Positions 7,328 through 15,196 of a stretch of 30,426 bases of DNA are shown here, one piece after another. The notes beneath the pieces are model-generated. The model worked only from the letters and a program-made list of their open reading frames with translations, ran no database searches and was not told the origin of the DNA. Every line of letters starts with the position of its first letter. Position 1 is the first letter of the stretch. A program made the position numbers and the translations under genes. The DNA is from CAYINU01 sp964364855 (GTDB lineage Bacteria > Margulisbacteria > Marinamargulisbacteria > CAYINU01), in the NCBI GenBank assembly GCA_964364855.1, contig CAYINU010000011.1:1-30426 (forward strand), read 5' to 3'.

Positions 7328-7708
7328 ATGATCCCATCTGATTTAAAATACACCGAAGAGCATGAATGGATCCGCGTCGAAGGCGACACGGCTATCATCG
7401 GTATCACCGAACATGCAGCCAACGAATTGGGCGAAATTGTCTTCGCCGAGCTTCCCCAAGTCGGCGACAGTTTTTCTCAGATGGACGAGTTCGGATCTGT
7501 GGAATCCGTCAAAACCGTCTCCAGCCTGTATCTTCCGGTATCGGGCAAAATCACCGAGATCAACACGGTCCTGAGCCAGTCCCCCAATCTCATCAACGAT
7601 TCCCCTTATGACAACGGATGGCTGGTAAGGGTCACCATCGCAGATCCCCTGGAACTCGATGACTTGATGTCGGCGAATCAGTACAAGGCGTTCTTGCAGC
7701 GCTTATAG
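7328..7708 (+). CDS. gcvH: Glycine cleavage system H protein
   Basis: A 126-aa lipoylated carrier that shuttles the aminomethyl group between the P, T and L proteins of glycine cleavage. It has the typical start MIPSDLKYTEEHEWIRVEGD, the GITEHAANELGEIVFAELP block and the lipoylation site Lys62 in ESVKTVSSLYLPVSG. Start: GTG 7310 and ATG 7322 are in frame, but AAAGGA at 7314-7319 is 8 nt from ATG 7328, and the family starts exactly there. No gcvP, gcvT or lpd lies in this window, so the partners must be elsewhere, or the protein serves as a lipoate carrier. Its stop is 4 nt from the converging ATPase gene. Confidence 0.97.
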   Translation: MIPSDLKYTEEHEWIRVEGDTAIIGITEHAANELGEIVFAELPQVGDSFSQMDEFGSVESVKTVSSLYLPVSGKITEINTVLSQSPNLINDSPYDNGWLVRVTIADPLELDDLMSANQYKAFLQRL

Positions 7709-7725
7709 CCCTCTAAATCAGGGCT
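7707..7725. terminator. Short hairpin between convergent gcvH and ATPase genes
   Basis: AGCCCT (7707-7712), a 7-nt loop and AGGGCT (7720-7725) form a perfect 6-bp stem covering both stop codons. It has no proper U-run on either side (only AAAAATTT downstream on the plus strand), so it is at best a weak bidirectional terminator. Confidence 0.35.
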
Positions 7726-8885
7726 GTCAAAAATTTGGAGGCTGAGATCACGCGGACGTCTTGGTTCTCCATGTCGACATGCTCTTTGCTAACCACTTGG
7801 TAGGCGAAGGGCACGTTGAGGCGTTGTTTAAAATACATCAGCGACTGGGAAATCCCGGTATTCTCTGACTTCACTTCGCATAAGAACCACGGCTTTCCGG
7901 AGAGGGTGACTAGGAAATCGACTTCTCTTTTATCGGCGTCCCGAACAAAATGGAGATCCGCTTTATACCCTTCCTGATCTTTCAAAAAATGGACATATTT
8001 TAATAGGTGGCTGGCGACTAAATTTTCAAAACGAGCGCCGGTACCTGAGATTTCCGACCAGTCCCACAGATACAGTTTAGGCTCCTTTTTAAGGGACCGA
8101 ATGGTGTGAGAAGTGAAGGGATAAATTCGGAACTGATAGTAGAAAGCCTCCAAAATATCCATCCAATGAGAAACCGAACGGTGCGTCACTTGAAGATCCT
8201 CTCGCATGGAATTTAATGACAACAACGATCCCACTCGGTCGGGCAGTAAGGTAGTCAGAAGCCGAAAATTTCCGATATCGCGGAGCGGTTCGAGATCTCG
8301 AATGTCTTCTTGGCACATACGTTCGACGCGCTCATTTTGCCAACGCCGAAGGGTGTTTTCGTTTTGCCTCAATAGAGGCTCTGGGAAGCCGCCAAATTGC
8401 AACAATTCTTTCAGCGTCACCGGATGAAAAGAGGAGCCAAATTCCAATGCCGCTCCTGCCATCTGTGTAGGCTTCGATGCATGGAGCTCTGCCAACGAAA
8501 AGGGATGCAACCGATAGTAATGATATCGACCTTGCAGAGAATCCCCTCCTTTCCGATAGGTATCCAGGCGGGCGCTGCCGGTGACAAGAAACGCCATTCC
8601 CGACTTCCGGGTGTCATATTCCCCTTTGATAAAGGACTTCCATTTCGGATATTTGTGTAACTCGTCCAAAATAATGAGGTCCGTCCCAGCGGGCCAAACC
8701 CCAGACAAAATCTGTCTCTGGTTCTCTCGTTTGTCCCAATTGAAATACAGAGCATGCGCAAAACAGCCGGAAATCACGTCTTTAGCCAGCGTGGTCTTGC
8801 CCACCTGGCGAGGCCCTCCCAAAAAGACCATCTTTTCTTTCAAATCGTCCACGATGTAAGGAGCTAAGTACCGATTTTTGAACAT
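7713..8885 (-). CDS. AAA_14/DUF4143 family ATPase (copy 1)
   Basis: A 390-aa protein of the widespread but poorly understood AAA_14+DUF4143 family. The P-loop is GGPRQVGKTT near residue 24 and the Walker B is LIILDELHKYPKW. A sensor-like TGSARLDTYRK and a GRYHYYRLHPFSLAEL block follow. A winged-helix region lies around 215-260. The C-terminal DUF4143 part has the PD-(D/E)xK-like signature REVDFLV...WFLCEVK. Closely related to the copy at 25555-26694. The physiological role is not established; the family is often seen near toxin-antitoxin or mobile genes. It has its own promoter with an inverted repeat, and an mRNA predicted to be leaderless. It lies downstream of the phzE-like gene on the same strand but 93 nt away, so it is probably separately transcribed. 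Confidence 0.9.
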   Translation of the reverse strand: MFKNRYLAPYIVDDLKEKMVFLGGPRQVGKTTLAKDVISGCFAHALYFNWDKRENQRQILSGVWPAGTDLIILDELHKYPKWKSFIKGEYDTRKSGMAFLVTGSARLDTYRKGGDSLQGRYHYYRLHPFSLAELHASKPTQMAGAALEFGSSFHPVTLKELLQFGGFPEPLLRQNENTLRRWQNERVERMCQEDIRDLEPLRDIGNFRLLTTLLPDRVGSLLSLNSMREDLQVTHRSVSHWMDILEAFYYQFRIYPFTSHTIRSLKKEPKLYLWDWSEISGTGARFENLVASHLLKYVHFLKDQEGYKADLHFVRDADKREVDFLVTLSGKPWFLCEVKSENTGISQSLMYFKQRLNVPFAYQVVSKEHVDMENQDVRVISASKFLTALI

Positions 8886-8891
8886 AAACAG

Positions 8892-8920
8892 AGAATACGT
8901 GTTTTTTTGCGTAAAAGCAA
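8892..8920 (-). promoter_or_regulatory. Promoter of AAA_14 ATPase copy 1
   Basis: On the minus strand: -35 TTGCTT (8920-8915), 17-bp spacer, -10 TATTCT (8897-8892), then 6 nt to the ATG at 8885. The transcript should begin at or next to the start codon. No Shine-Dalgarno sequence is present. Confidence 0.5.
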
Positions 8921-8947
8921 ATTTTAGAGTTCTTTTTTTTGCTTTTA
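8912..8947. repeat. Inverted repeat over the copy-1 ATPase promoter
   Basis: TAAAAGCAAA (8912-8921) and TTTGCTTTTA (8938-8947) are perfect 10-bp arms separated by 16 bp. The inner arm contains the -35 hexamer of the ATPase gene, so an operator is the first guess. It also lies just downstream of the phzE-like gene, and an AT-rich terminator for that operon is possible. Confidence 0.5.
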
Positions 8948-8978
8948 GTCAAAAAAAGACAGGTTGGTGAGAGGCTCC

Positions 8979-10850
8979 TTATGCGCGGCTAAGGTAGTCC
9001 AACGTGTCCTTAAATATCGTAATGCCATTGCGGGTCAGAATCGATTCCGGGTGGAACTGGTAACTGACGAATCGGGCCCCTCGCATGGCCAAAATATTTT
9101 TCTGGCTGTCTATACTCGTCTGAATACCACGAACTGGAGCAGTCTGTTTCGGAATAAATGTGTTGTAAAAGCCTACCTTTTCCGGCCGACCAAACAAATT
9201 GATGTCAGCTTGAACCCCCTGGGCTGGCACGCGTTTCTTACGCACGGGAATATGAAAATAGCGGGCAATTAACTGGTGCCCCAAGCATACCCCAATAAAT
9301 TTCCGTTTGCCTTTGACCAACGCGTCAATAAGCGCCAAGTTGTGCATCATTTTGTCATCATCGGAATTCGGGTCGCCAGGCCCTGGGCCTATCAAAAACA
9401 GGGTATTGGCTGATGCTCGCTTGATCTTGGACGGGGTCAGACGGGAATACCTAACGATAGAGACCCGAGCCCCCATGCGGCCCAGCATATGGCGGATCAT
9501 CTGGGTAAAATCGTCGGCGTTATCAATAATGACAATCCGAATGCCTTTAAACAGCGTGCGAAAGGACCGGTCTTGCTCTTGCGAGAAAAACCAAAACGAC
9601 GACAGATTTTGATTGCGGCTCACCAAGGCCTCCATCAGCTCGTCATCGTTTAAGAGCGGAGGCAACAGACGAGGCGTAGGAGTCGCCTTTTCGCCAGAAA
9701 ACAAACTGGCAACGGCTGCCATTTTGGATTGGGTTTCTTTGAGTTCTTCGGTGGGAACGGAATCCCGCACCAAGGTCGCCCCCACGCTAATGTTAAACTG
9801 GCCATCCGTTTTCAGTTGCAAGGTTCGGATAATGATTGGGGAATCCAGATAGTCCTCACCCTGGTCGTCGGTGCCCACGAGGGCGATCATGCTGGCATAA
9901 TAACCACCGGTTTTGGGATGGTACTTCGCAATAATGCGGCAGGCATTTTCCAACGGACTGCCCGTAACAGTGGCCGCGAACATCGAGTCTCGCAACAGGT
10001 CGATGATGTCTTTTTTGCTTTTGCCCACCAGCAGATATTCGGTGTGAATGAGCCGTGACATTTCTTTGAGCAGAGGGCCGATGATGGCCCCTCCGGCCTC
10101 ACACATACGCGCCATCATTTTAAGTTCTTCGTCTACCACCATAAACAATTCGTTAACTTCTTTGGGGTTCTGCAAAAAAGCCAGCAAATCCTGTTTAAAT
10201 CGACCGGTGGTCGGCAAAGCCCCCCCCTTGCGAAAGGTCCCACTAATGGGATTCATCTTGACCTTGCCGCCCGTGACTTCCAAATGGCGCTCCGGCGTGG
10301 ATCCCAAAAAAATGGTTTCTCCATCGTAAAAAATATATTTCCAATACGTCCCATAATCGGTGCGCAACAAGGCCCCGTACATGCTCAGCGCAGCAGCCAA
10401 ATCAAACCGTTTGATACGCCCATAAAATGTGCGTGGGATCACAAAATTGGCCCCTTCGCCATTGCCAATTTCGTCTCGGGTTACCTTGTTAACCAAGTCT
10501 TTAAACTGGGCGTCGGAAAGATCTGAGGTCAGCGTACCGGAAAGCGATACGCCACGAACCGGCAGTTGCGCCAGCAAATCGACAACGGCCATTTCCTGAG
10601 CCGTGTCGATCTCCAGTGTCAAGATAGGATGGCCCTCATCCTGAACCGGGTACCCTTTTTCTTTTAATTGGGCAAACGGAATCACATTGACCGAGCGATA
10701 GGTGCGACCGCTTGGTGTCGGGGCCCCTTTTCCGCGGGACAGTTGGGAAAGCATCCTTTTTTTAGCGGCATGGCCAAACAACGCCAAGACCTGATCCTGA
10801 TCTTGTTTTTGAATGAGACAGAACGGGCGATTAAATCGCAACTGGGTCAT
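8979..10850 (-). CDS. PhzE-type chorismate aminating synthase with fused glutaminase
   Basis: A 623-aa fusion of a chorismate-binding TrpE-like domain (about 1-400) and a class I glutamine amidotransferase (about 430-623). The synthase part is PhzE-like rather than TrpE-like: RDEIGNGEGANFVI (125-138), STPERHLEV, NPISGTFRKG (200-209; TrpE has PIAGT), VDEELKMMARMCEAGG and SMFAATVTGSPLENACRII. The amidotransferase triad is present: Cys522 in GVCLGHQ, and His600 and Glu602 in FHPES. Known PhzE enzymes (phenazine, enediyne pathways) make 2-amino-2-deoxyisochorismate; relatives may make anthranilate. Last gene of a four-gene operon, overlapping the polyprenyl synthase gene by ATGA. No phzD or tryptophan gene is nearby. 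The product is therefore uncertain; ADIC or anthranilate for an isoprenoid-linked product is an inference from the neighbours. Confidence 0.85.
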   Translation of the reverse strand: MTQLRFNRPFCLIQKQDQDQVLALFGHAAKKRMLSQLSRGKGAPTPSGRTYRSVNVIPFAQLKEKGYPVQDEGHPILTLEIDTAQEMAVVDLLAQLPVRGVSLSGTLTSDLSDAQFKDLVNKVTRDEIGNGEGANFVIPRTFYGRIKRFDLAAALSMYGALLRTDYGTYWKYIFYDGETIFLGSTPERHLEVTGGKVKMNPISGTFRKGGALPTTGRFKQDLLAFLQNPKEVNELFMVVDEELKMMARMCEAGGAIIGPLLKEMSRLIHTEYLLVGKSKKDIIDLLRDSMFAATVTGSPLENACRIIAKYHPKTGGYYASMIALVGTDDQGEDYLDSPIIIRTLQLKTDGQFNISVGATLVRDSVPTEELKETQSKMAAVASLFSGEKATPTPRLLPPLLNDDELMEALVSRNQNLSSFWFFSQEQDRSFRTLFKGIRIVIIDNADDFTQMIRHMLGRMGARVSIVRYSRLTPSKIKRASANTLFLIGPGPGDPNSDDDKMMHNLALIDALVKGKRKFIGVCLGHQLIARYFHIPVRKKRVPAQGVQADINLFGRPEKVGFYNTFIPKQTAPVRGIQTSIDSQKNILAMRGARFVSYQFHPESILTRNGITIFKDTLDYLSRA

Positions 10851-11818
10851 GGTTTCACCCGCTCTAAAATCGCATCTACCACTTTCAAAAACCCTTTTTT
10901 ATACCCGGAGTCGGGCAGTACCGATAACGCCGTCACCGCCTCGTCCAGGGTGCGATGAATAATCGCCAATGTTTCGGCCAAGGCTTGAGACGCACGTACC
11001 CGGGACAAAAGAGCCTGATAATTCGGCTGACTCGGTGCAGACAGCAACCGAATCAAATCGGCTTTCTCAGCTGGCGGAACACGTTGCAGCAATAAAATCA
11101 CCGGCATGGTCGGTTCTCCCATTTTAAAATCCTGGGCCCCATCCTTACCCAAGATTTGCCCATCATTTAACACATCTAAGTAGTCATCGGTGAGCTGAAA
11201 CACCACCCCCAATTTACGACCAAATTCACCAAGCGCCGCAATTTGGTTGTCCGACGCATCGGCCATAATGGCCCCGCTGCGGCATGCAGCAGAGAACAAT
11301 ACACCGGTTTTTTGTTCCAAAATGCGCAAATAGCTGTCCATATCCAAATCCCAATTTCCCCGGTCAAATACCTGCCGCATTTCCCCCAGGCACATTTGTC
11401 TGACGGTTTCACTAATGGCGCGCAGTACATCACGGTTGTCACTCTTGGCAATAAAAGCCAGGGATTCGGCATATAAGTACACCCCGTATGCCGTAGCCGT
11501 TTCCGGGCCCCATTGCGCCTGCACGGATGGTCTGCCATGGCGAAGTGGCGCATGGTCAATAATGTCGTCATGCACCAATGACGCCATATGGATGAGCTCC
11601 AAAGCCGCCGCGATATTGTAAATCTGGTCCGGACGGGGTGTCCTGGCGGTGGCAAAATAGGACAACAGACAAAGGATAGGCCTCAGGCGCTTTCCGGGAC
11701 TGGCCACCATGGCGACATTGATGGCCCGAACACCCGACTCTTCGCAGGCAAGCAGCCGTTCGGAAAGACGGGTCTCCACCGCATCCAGATGGGTCTTAAT
11801 CGCTAGAGCAAATGGCAT
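10847..11818 (-). CDS. Long-chain polyprenyl diphosphate synthase
   Basis: A 323-aa trans-prenyltransferase (IspA/IspB/HepT fold). It elongates allylic diphosphates with IPP. Visible: GKRLRP (42-47), first aspartate motif DDIID (84-88) in SLVHDDIIDHAPLRHGRPS, second motif DDYLD (211-215) in FQLTDDYLD, and EQKTGVLFSAAC. The residue five before the first motif is Ala79, small rather than aromatic, which in this family favours long products, as for quinone side chains. The gene overlaps the DRTGG gene by 16 nt and the phzE-like gene by 4 nt, so it is translationally coupled on both sides. With ubiE at the head of the operon, a quinone or other prenylated aromatic is the likely destination. Confidence 0.93.
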   Translation of the reverse strand: MPFALAIKTHLDAVETRLSERLLACEESGVRAINVAMVASPGKRLRPILCLLSYFATARTPRPDQIYNIAAALELIHMASLVHDDIIDHAPLRHGRPSVQAQWGPETATAYGVYLYAESLAFIAKSDNRDVLRAISETVRQMCLGEMRQVFDRGNWDLDMDSYLRILEQKTGVLFSAACRSGAIMADASDNQIAALGEFGRKLGVVFQLTDDYLDVLNDGQILGKDGAQDFKMGEPTMPVILLLQRVPPAEKADLIRLLSAPSQPNYQALLSRVRASQALAETLAIIHRTLDEAVTALSVLPDSGYKKGFLKVVDAILERVKP

Positions 11819-12900
11819 AGGACGTCGACATCCACATATTTTTCGATCAGGTGTTGGGCAGTAGCAATTTTTTCGGCATCTTCGGCCCTCATTTTAAGGA
11901 TCATATGATTGATTTTTGACGCGACCGAAAACGAATCTTCTTCGACCAGAAGTAAGGGGATTTCGGCCCGCTTTAATAGGTTCAAAATCTTGCGATGAGG
12001 CCGGATACCATTGGTAAAGATAATGGCCGACACGGTATCGGCCCGATTCGGATCCATCGTGTGCCCCAGCAGGGCCGTCAAAATAACTTCTTCCCGATTC
12101 CCCGGCACAATCAGTAAGGTATTTTTTGAAAAATGATCAATGGCGTCATGGGGGATCTGGTCACCGATAATAAACTTTTGGACCAGATTGCTCAGGCCGG
12201 ATTCGCCGCCAAGCAAAGTCGCATCCACTTCATCCACCAGCTCCCGGACCGGCGGCCATGACAGGGACTGTTCCATGGGAATGGCACCCAACAACCGAAT
12301 TCCTTTTTCGGCCAAGGCAATCTCGACTAAGGACTTCACCTTGTCGTATTTGTCGGGGCGTACCTTGTTCATGATCACACCGATAACCTCGACGCCCATC
12401 AGATCAAATTGGGCTTTGTTGAGCATAATTTCATCGATGAAACTCCCTATTCCACCCAGCGCCACCAAGACGACCTTGGTACCCAATACCCGGGCAACGG
12501 TCGCATTGGACAAATTGAACACCGACCCCACTCCTGCATGCCCCGTGCCCTCGTAGAGAACAAACTGTTTGTTGCGAATCAACCGGGCTTGCGCTGCCAT
12601 CATTTGGTCCTGCAGGACTTGTGGGTTAGTTCCGGAATGGATGAATTCCTCTGTAAATCCCCGTGGAATGGCAATGGGACTCATATCCGAAATCGCATCT
12701 TTGAGGCGATAGGTTTTGTAGATTAGGACCGCATCTTTGTCGATCTTTTTGCCATCAACCAAGAGGTACTGCTGACCGACCGGTTTCATGTAGGCTGTTT
12801 TTTTGAACCGTTTGCGGAACTCATTAAAAAGGCCCAGCGACACCATCGTCTTGCCATCGTTTTGACGCGTTGCAGCCACAAAGAGTTGTTTCATATGCAA
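11803..12900 (-). CDS. AAA_26 (BioD-like) + DRTGG domain protein
   Basis: A 365-aa protein like the N-terminal part of long phosphotransacetylases but with no acetyltransferase domain. The N-terminal dethiobiotin-synthetase-like P-loop domain (about 1-210) has AATRQNDGKTMVSLGL (usual first Gly replaced), YMKPVGQQ, VLYEGTGHAGVGS and VALGGIGSFIDE...GVIMNKV. The DRTGG domain (about 215-330) has TLLIVPGNREEVI, AIIFTNGIRPHRKIL and IPLLLVEEDSF. Stand-alone proteins of this build occur in cyanobacteria and other groups; their function is not known, and DRTGG domains are thought to be regulatory or ligand-binding. It sits 5 nt after ubiE and overlaps the polyprenyl synthase gene, which argues for a role in that pathway. 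Confidence 0.82.
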   Translation of the reverse strand: MHMKQLFVAATRQNDGKTMVSLGLFNEFRKRFKKTAYMKPVGQQYLLVDGKKIDKDAVLIYKTYRLKDAISDMSPIAIPRGFTEEFIHSGTNPQVLQDQMMAAQARLIRNKQFVLYEGTGHAGVGSVFNLSNATVARVLGTKVVLVALGGIGSFIDEIMLNKAQFDLMGVEVIGVIMNKVRPDKYDKVKSLVEIALAEKGIRLLGAIPMEQSLSWPPVRELVDEVDATLLGGESGLSNLVQKFIIGDQIPHDAIDHFSKNTLLIVPGNREEVILTALLGHTMDPNRADTVSAIIFTNGIRPHRKILNLLKRAEIPLLLVEEDSFSVASKINHMILKMRAEDAEKIATAQHLIEKYVDVDVLCHLL

Positions 12901-12905
12901 GCAGA

Positions 12906-13634
12906 CTAAAGCTTATGTGAAACGTACAGCGTGGCAATGCCAAATGCCAGGGGAGCCGCCTTGGCGTCTTCAAACCCGGCCGCACCCATTAAGCGCAAAA
13001 ACGACTTGCCGTAAGGGAAGGCTTCGACTGTCCGGTTGAGGTAACGATAGGCTGCGGAATTGCCAGAAATAAAGCCGCCCAGAACCGGTAATACATGCCG
13101 GAAATAGGCCAAATAGATCTGTCGGATCACCGGATTGGCGGGCAAGGAAAACTCCAATACCGCCAGCCGGCCGCCCGGCTTCAATACCCGATGGGCCTCC
13201 CGCATCACCCGGACCGGATCCTCCACGTTACGAATCCCAAACGCAATAGTCACCACATCAAACGCATCATCGGCAATATCCAAATGATGCGCATCACCTA
13301 CCAAAAACTGAATCCGACGCAATGGATCTCTTTTTTCTTGTTTAGCTTGGGCCAGCGCAATCATAGCTCCCGCGGCATCGACGCCAACCGCTTGGCTTAG
13401 TGACGGAGAGCGATGGACCAACGAGAACAATACATCGCCAGTGCCGGTAGCCAAATCCAACACGTTTCGGGGTTGCAGATCCGTAGCAGATTCGACAAGG
13501 CGCCGGCGCCATAAAATATCCTGACCCAACGATAGTACCCGGTTTACGCGATCATAGCGTCCGGAAATATCATTAAACATGTCCGTGACGGCCTCGGGAT
13601 TCTCTTTTGCGTTCAACACGGTATCAATGGCCAT
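12906..13634 (-). CDS. ubiE: UbiE/MenG quinone C-methyltransferase
   Basis: A 242-aa SAM-dependent methyltransferase that methylates demethylmenaquinone or the ubiquinone precursor ring. The family signature is complete: MFNDISGRYDRVNRVLSLGQ near the start, the SAM site LDLATGTGDVL, GDAHHLDIADDAFD, TIAFGIRNVEDP, LEFSLPANP, YLAYFRHVLPVLGG and AYRYLNRTVEAFP. Whether it acts on menaquinone (MenG) or another ring cannot be read from the sequence. First gene of the operon with the DRTGG protein, polyprenyl synthase and phzE-like enzyme. It diverges from citrate synthase, and the -35 boxes of the two promoters overlap. Confidence 0.95.
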   Translation of the reverse strand: MAIDTVLNAKENPEAVTDMFNDISGRYDRVNRVLSLGQDILWRRRLVESATDLQPRNVLDLATGTGDVLFSLVHRSPSLSQAVGVDAAGAMIALAQAKQEKRDPLRRIQFLVGDAHHLDIADDAFDVVTIAFGIRNVEDPVRVMREAHRVLKPGGRLAVLEFSLPANPVIRQIYLAYFRHVLPVLGGFISGNSAAYRYLNRTVEAFPYGKSFLRLMGAAGFEDAKAAPLAFGIATLYVSHKL

Positions 13635-13642
13635 AGCCTACT

Positions 13643-13672
13643 ATGATGCACCGGGGAGCGGTTTTGCGTCAA
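13643..13672 (-). promoter_or_regulatory. Putative promoter of the ubiE-phzE operon
   Basis: On the minus strand: -35 TTGACG (13672-13667, five of six consensus bases), 18-bp spacer, -10 CATCAT (13648-13643), then 8 nt to the ubiE ATG. The -35 shares bases 13667-13669 with the -35 of the opposite citrate synthase promoter, so the two polymerase sites would compete. Confidence 0.42.
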
Positions 13673-13692
13673 ATAAGGAGGCAGCGTATACT
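13664..13692 (+). promoter_or_regulatory. Promoter of citrate synthase
   Basis: -35 TTGCGT (13664-13669), 17-bp spacer, -10 TATACT (13687-13692). The start would be near 13699, giving a leader of about 60 nt that ends with a strong AAGGAG (13748-13753), 6 nt before the ATG. Confidence 0.62.
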
Positions 13693-13759
13693 ATGAATGT
13701 ACGCCAAGCTCAGAACCAAACGAACTCGAATTTTTCGCCAACTATATAAGGAGACTTTC

Positions 13760-15058
13760 ATGCCCAATGCCATTTTTTCTGAACTTGGCCCCGAGATCGT
13801 AAACGCCAATTCCATTCCTCAGGATCTGTATGAAAAATACGAGGTCAAACGCGGTTTGCGTGACAAGGACGGCAGCGGCGTCCGGGCCGGCCTAACCAAA
13901 ATTTCCGCCGTCATGGGAAACCGCAAGGCGGAATGGGACACCATCCCCATCGAGGGGGAGCTGCTTTATCGCGGTGTGAATATACGTGACATTATGGAGT
14001 CCTTTGGCCCAGACTCCAGGCATTGTTTTGAACGGGTAGTGTTTCTGCTGCTGGTCGGATGCGTATGTTCTGAGGCCCAACTCAACACATTGGAAACCTA
14101 TATTGGTTCCCATATGAGTTTGCCTGAAGCCATCACCAAAAACATCATCGAAGGCCTTCCCGGTAAAAACGTGATGAACAAGCTGCAAACCTGTATTTCC
14201 GCCTTGTACGGATACGATCAAGACCCCGACGCGTTGGATTCATACGAAAATTTTATTAAGAGTTTGAATCTCATTGCCAAATTTCCCACGATTATCGCCT
14301 ATGCCTATTTGACAGCATCCAAACCCAATCCCAAATTCGTTGCCCCAAAACCCGAATATTCCCTCGCCGAAAATTTCCTCTATATGCTCCGCGAAGGCAC
14401 ACCGGCATCAGCCATGGAAGCCCATATTTTGGATCTGTGCTTGGTATTGCATGCCGAGCATGGCGGTGGTAACAACTCTACCTTCACGACCCACGTCATC
14501 TCGTCCACAAATTCCGATATTTACAGTGCCATCGTGGGGTCTTTGGGCAGCTTGAAAGGTCCTTTGCATGGTGCCGCCAATCAAAAGGTCATGGAGATGA
14601 TGGCTAACATCGCCAACCATGTGAAGGATTGGAACAATGTCGATGAATTGTCTGCCTATCTCACCCAGATCATCGAAAAAAAAGCCAATGACAAGTCTGG
14701 CAAAATTTATGGCTTGGGCCACGCGGTGTACACGCTGTCGGATCCCCGTGCCATTCTGCTCAAAGAGCACGCCGAAAACCTCGCCAAAAGCAAAGGTCGC
14801 GAAAAAGAATTGAAACTCTACTACAACGTCGAAAAACTCGGGCCGGAATTGTTCCAAAAAATCAAAGGCGATAAAAAAGTCATTTCGGCCAACGTCGACT
14901 TTTTCTCCGGCTTTGTCTACGACTGCCTCGGCATTCCGGAACCGGTGTATACAGCCATGTTTGCCATGGCGCGGGTTGCCGGGTGGTGTGCGCATCGCAT
15001 CGAGGAAACGATTTCCGGCAAGCGGATCATCCGACCGGGATACAAGTTCGTCGGGTAG
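13760..15058 (+). CDS. gltA: Citrate synthase
   Basis: A 432-aa enzyme condensing oxaloacetate and acetyl-CoA. It belongs to the branch with HAEHGGGNNSTF and the following GSLGSLKGPLHGAANQKV, which carry two catalytic histidines. The catalytic Asp is in NVDFFSGFVYDCLGIP, and GKIYGLGHAVYTLSDPRA and the C-terminal IRPGYKFVG are typical. Start: an in-frame codon exists at 13697, but it is almost at the predicted transcription start; the ATG at 13760 has AAGGAG with ideal spacing. Single gene, divergent from ubiE. A 2-methylcitrate synthase activity cannot be excluded, but no propionate genes are near. The 138 bp after it show no clear terminator. Confidence 0.95.
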   Translation: MPNAIFSELGPEIVNANSIPQDLYEKYEVKRGLRDKDGSGVRAGLTKISAVMGNRKAEWDTIPIEGELLYRGVNIRDIMESFGPDSRHCFERVVFLLLVGCVCSEAQLNTLETYIGSHMSLPEAITKNIIEGLPGKNVMNKLQTCISALYGYDQDPDALDSYENFIKSLNLIAKFPTIIAYAYLTASKPNPKFVAPKPEYSLAENFLYMLREGTPASAMEAHILDLCLVLHAEHGGGNNSTFTTHVISSTNSDIYSAIVGSLGSLKGPLHGAANQKVMEMMANIANHVKDWNNVDELSAYLTQIIEKKANDKSGKIYGLGHAVYTLSDPRAILLKEHAENLAKSKGREKELKLYYNVEKLGPELFQKIKGDKKVISANVDFFSGFVYDCLGIPEPVYTAMFAMARVAGWCAHRIEETISGKRIIRPGYKFVG

Positions 15059-15196
15059 TTCTAAACTATTTTTGTGAAATCTCGTCCCGCCAATTTCGAA
15101 AAATAAATTGTATGTGCCCATCCCCATCTCGACGGCTTCCCTATTTATGAGACCAGCTCCTCTAGGTACTTACCATTTTTTCACAAGGCAGGAACC

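Noticed and set aside
7139..7341. Small open frames in the polA-gcvH gap
   Set aside because: No Shine-Dalgarno, unnatural composition, and they overlap the gcvH promoter and operator on either strand.
8979..10850. Simple anthranilate synthase TrpEG for tryptophan
   Set aside because: The motifs (NPISGT, DEIGNGEGANFVI, VDEELKMMAR) match PhzE rather than TrpE, and no other trp gene is near. Not excluded as an activity, but not used as the name.
14408..15127. Long minus-strand open frame (239 codons) opposite citrate synthase
   Set aside because: Its translation is low-complexity and Phe-rich, no family is recognisable, and it is fully antisense to a strongly supported gene. It arises from the codon bias of the opposite strand.
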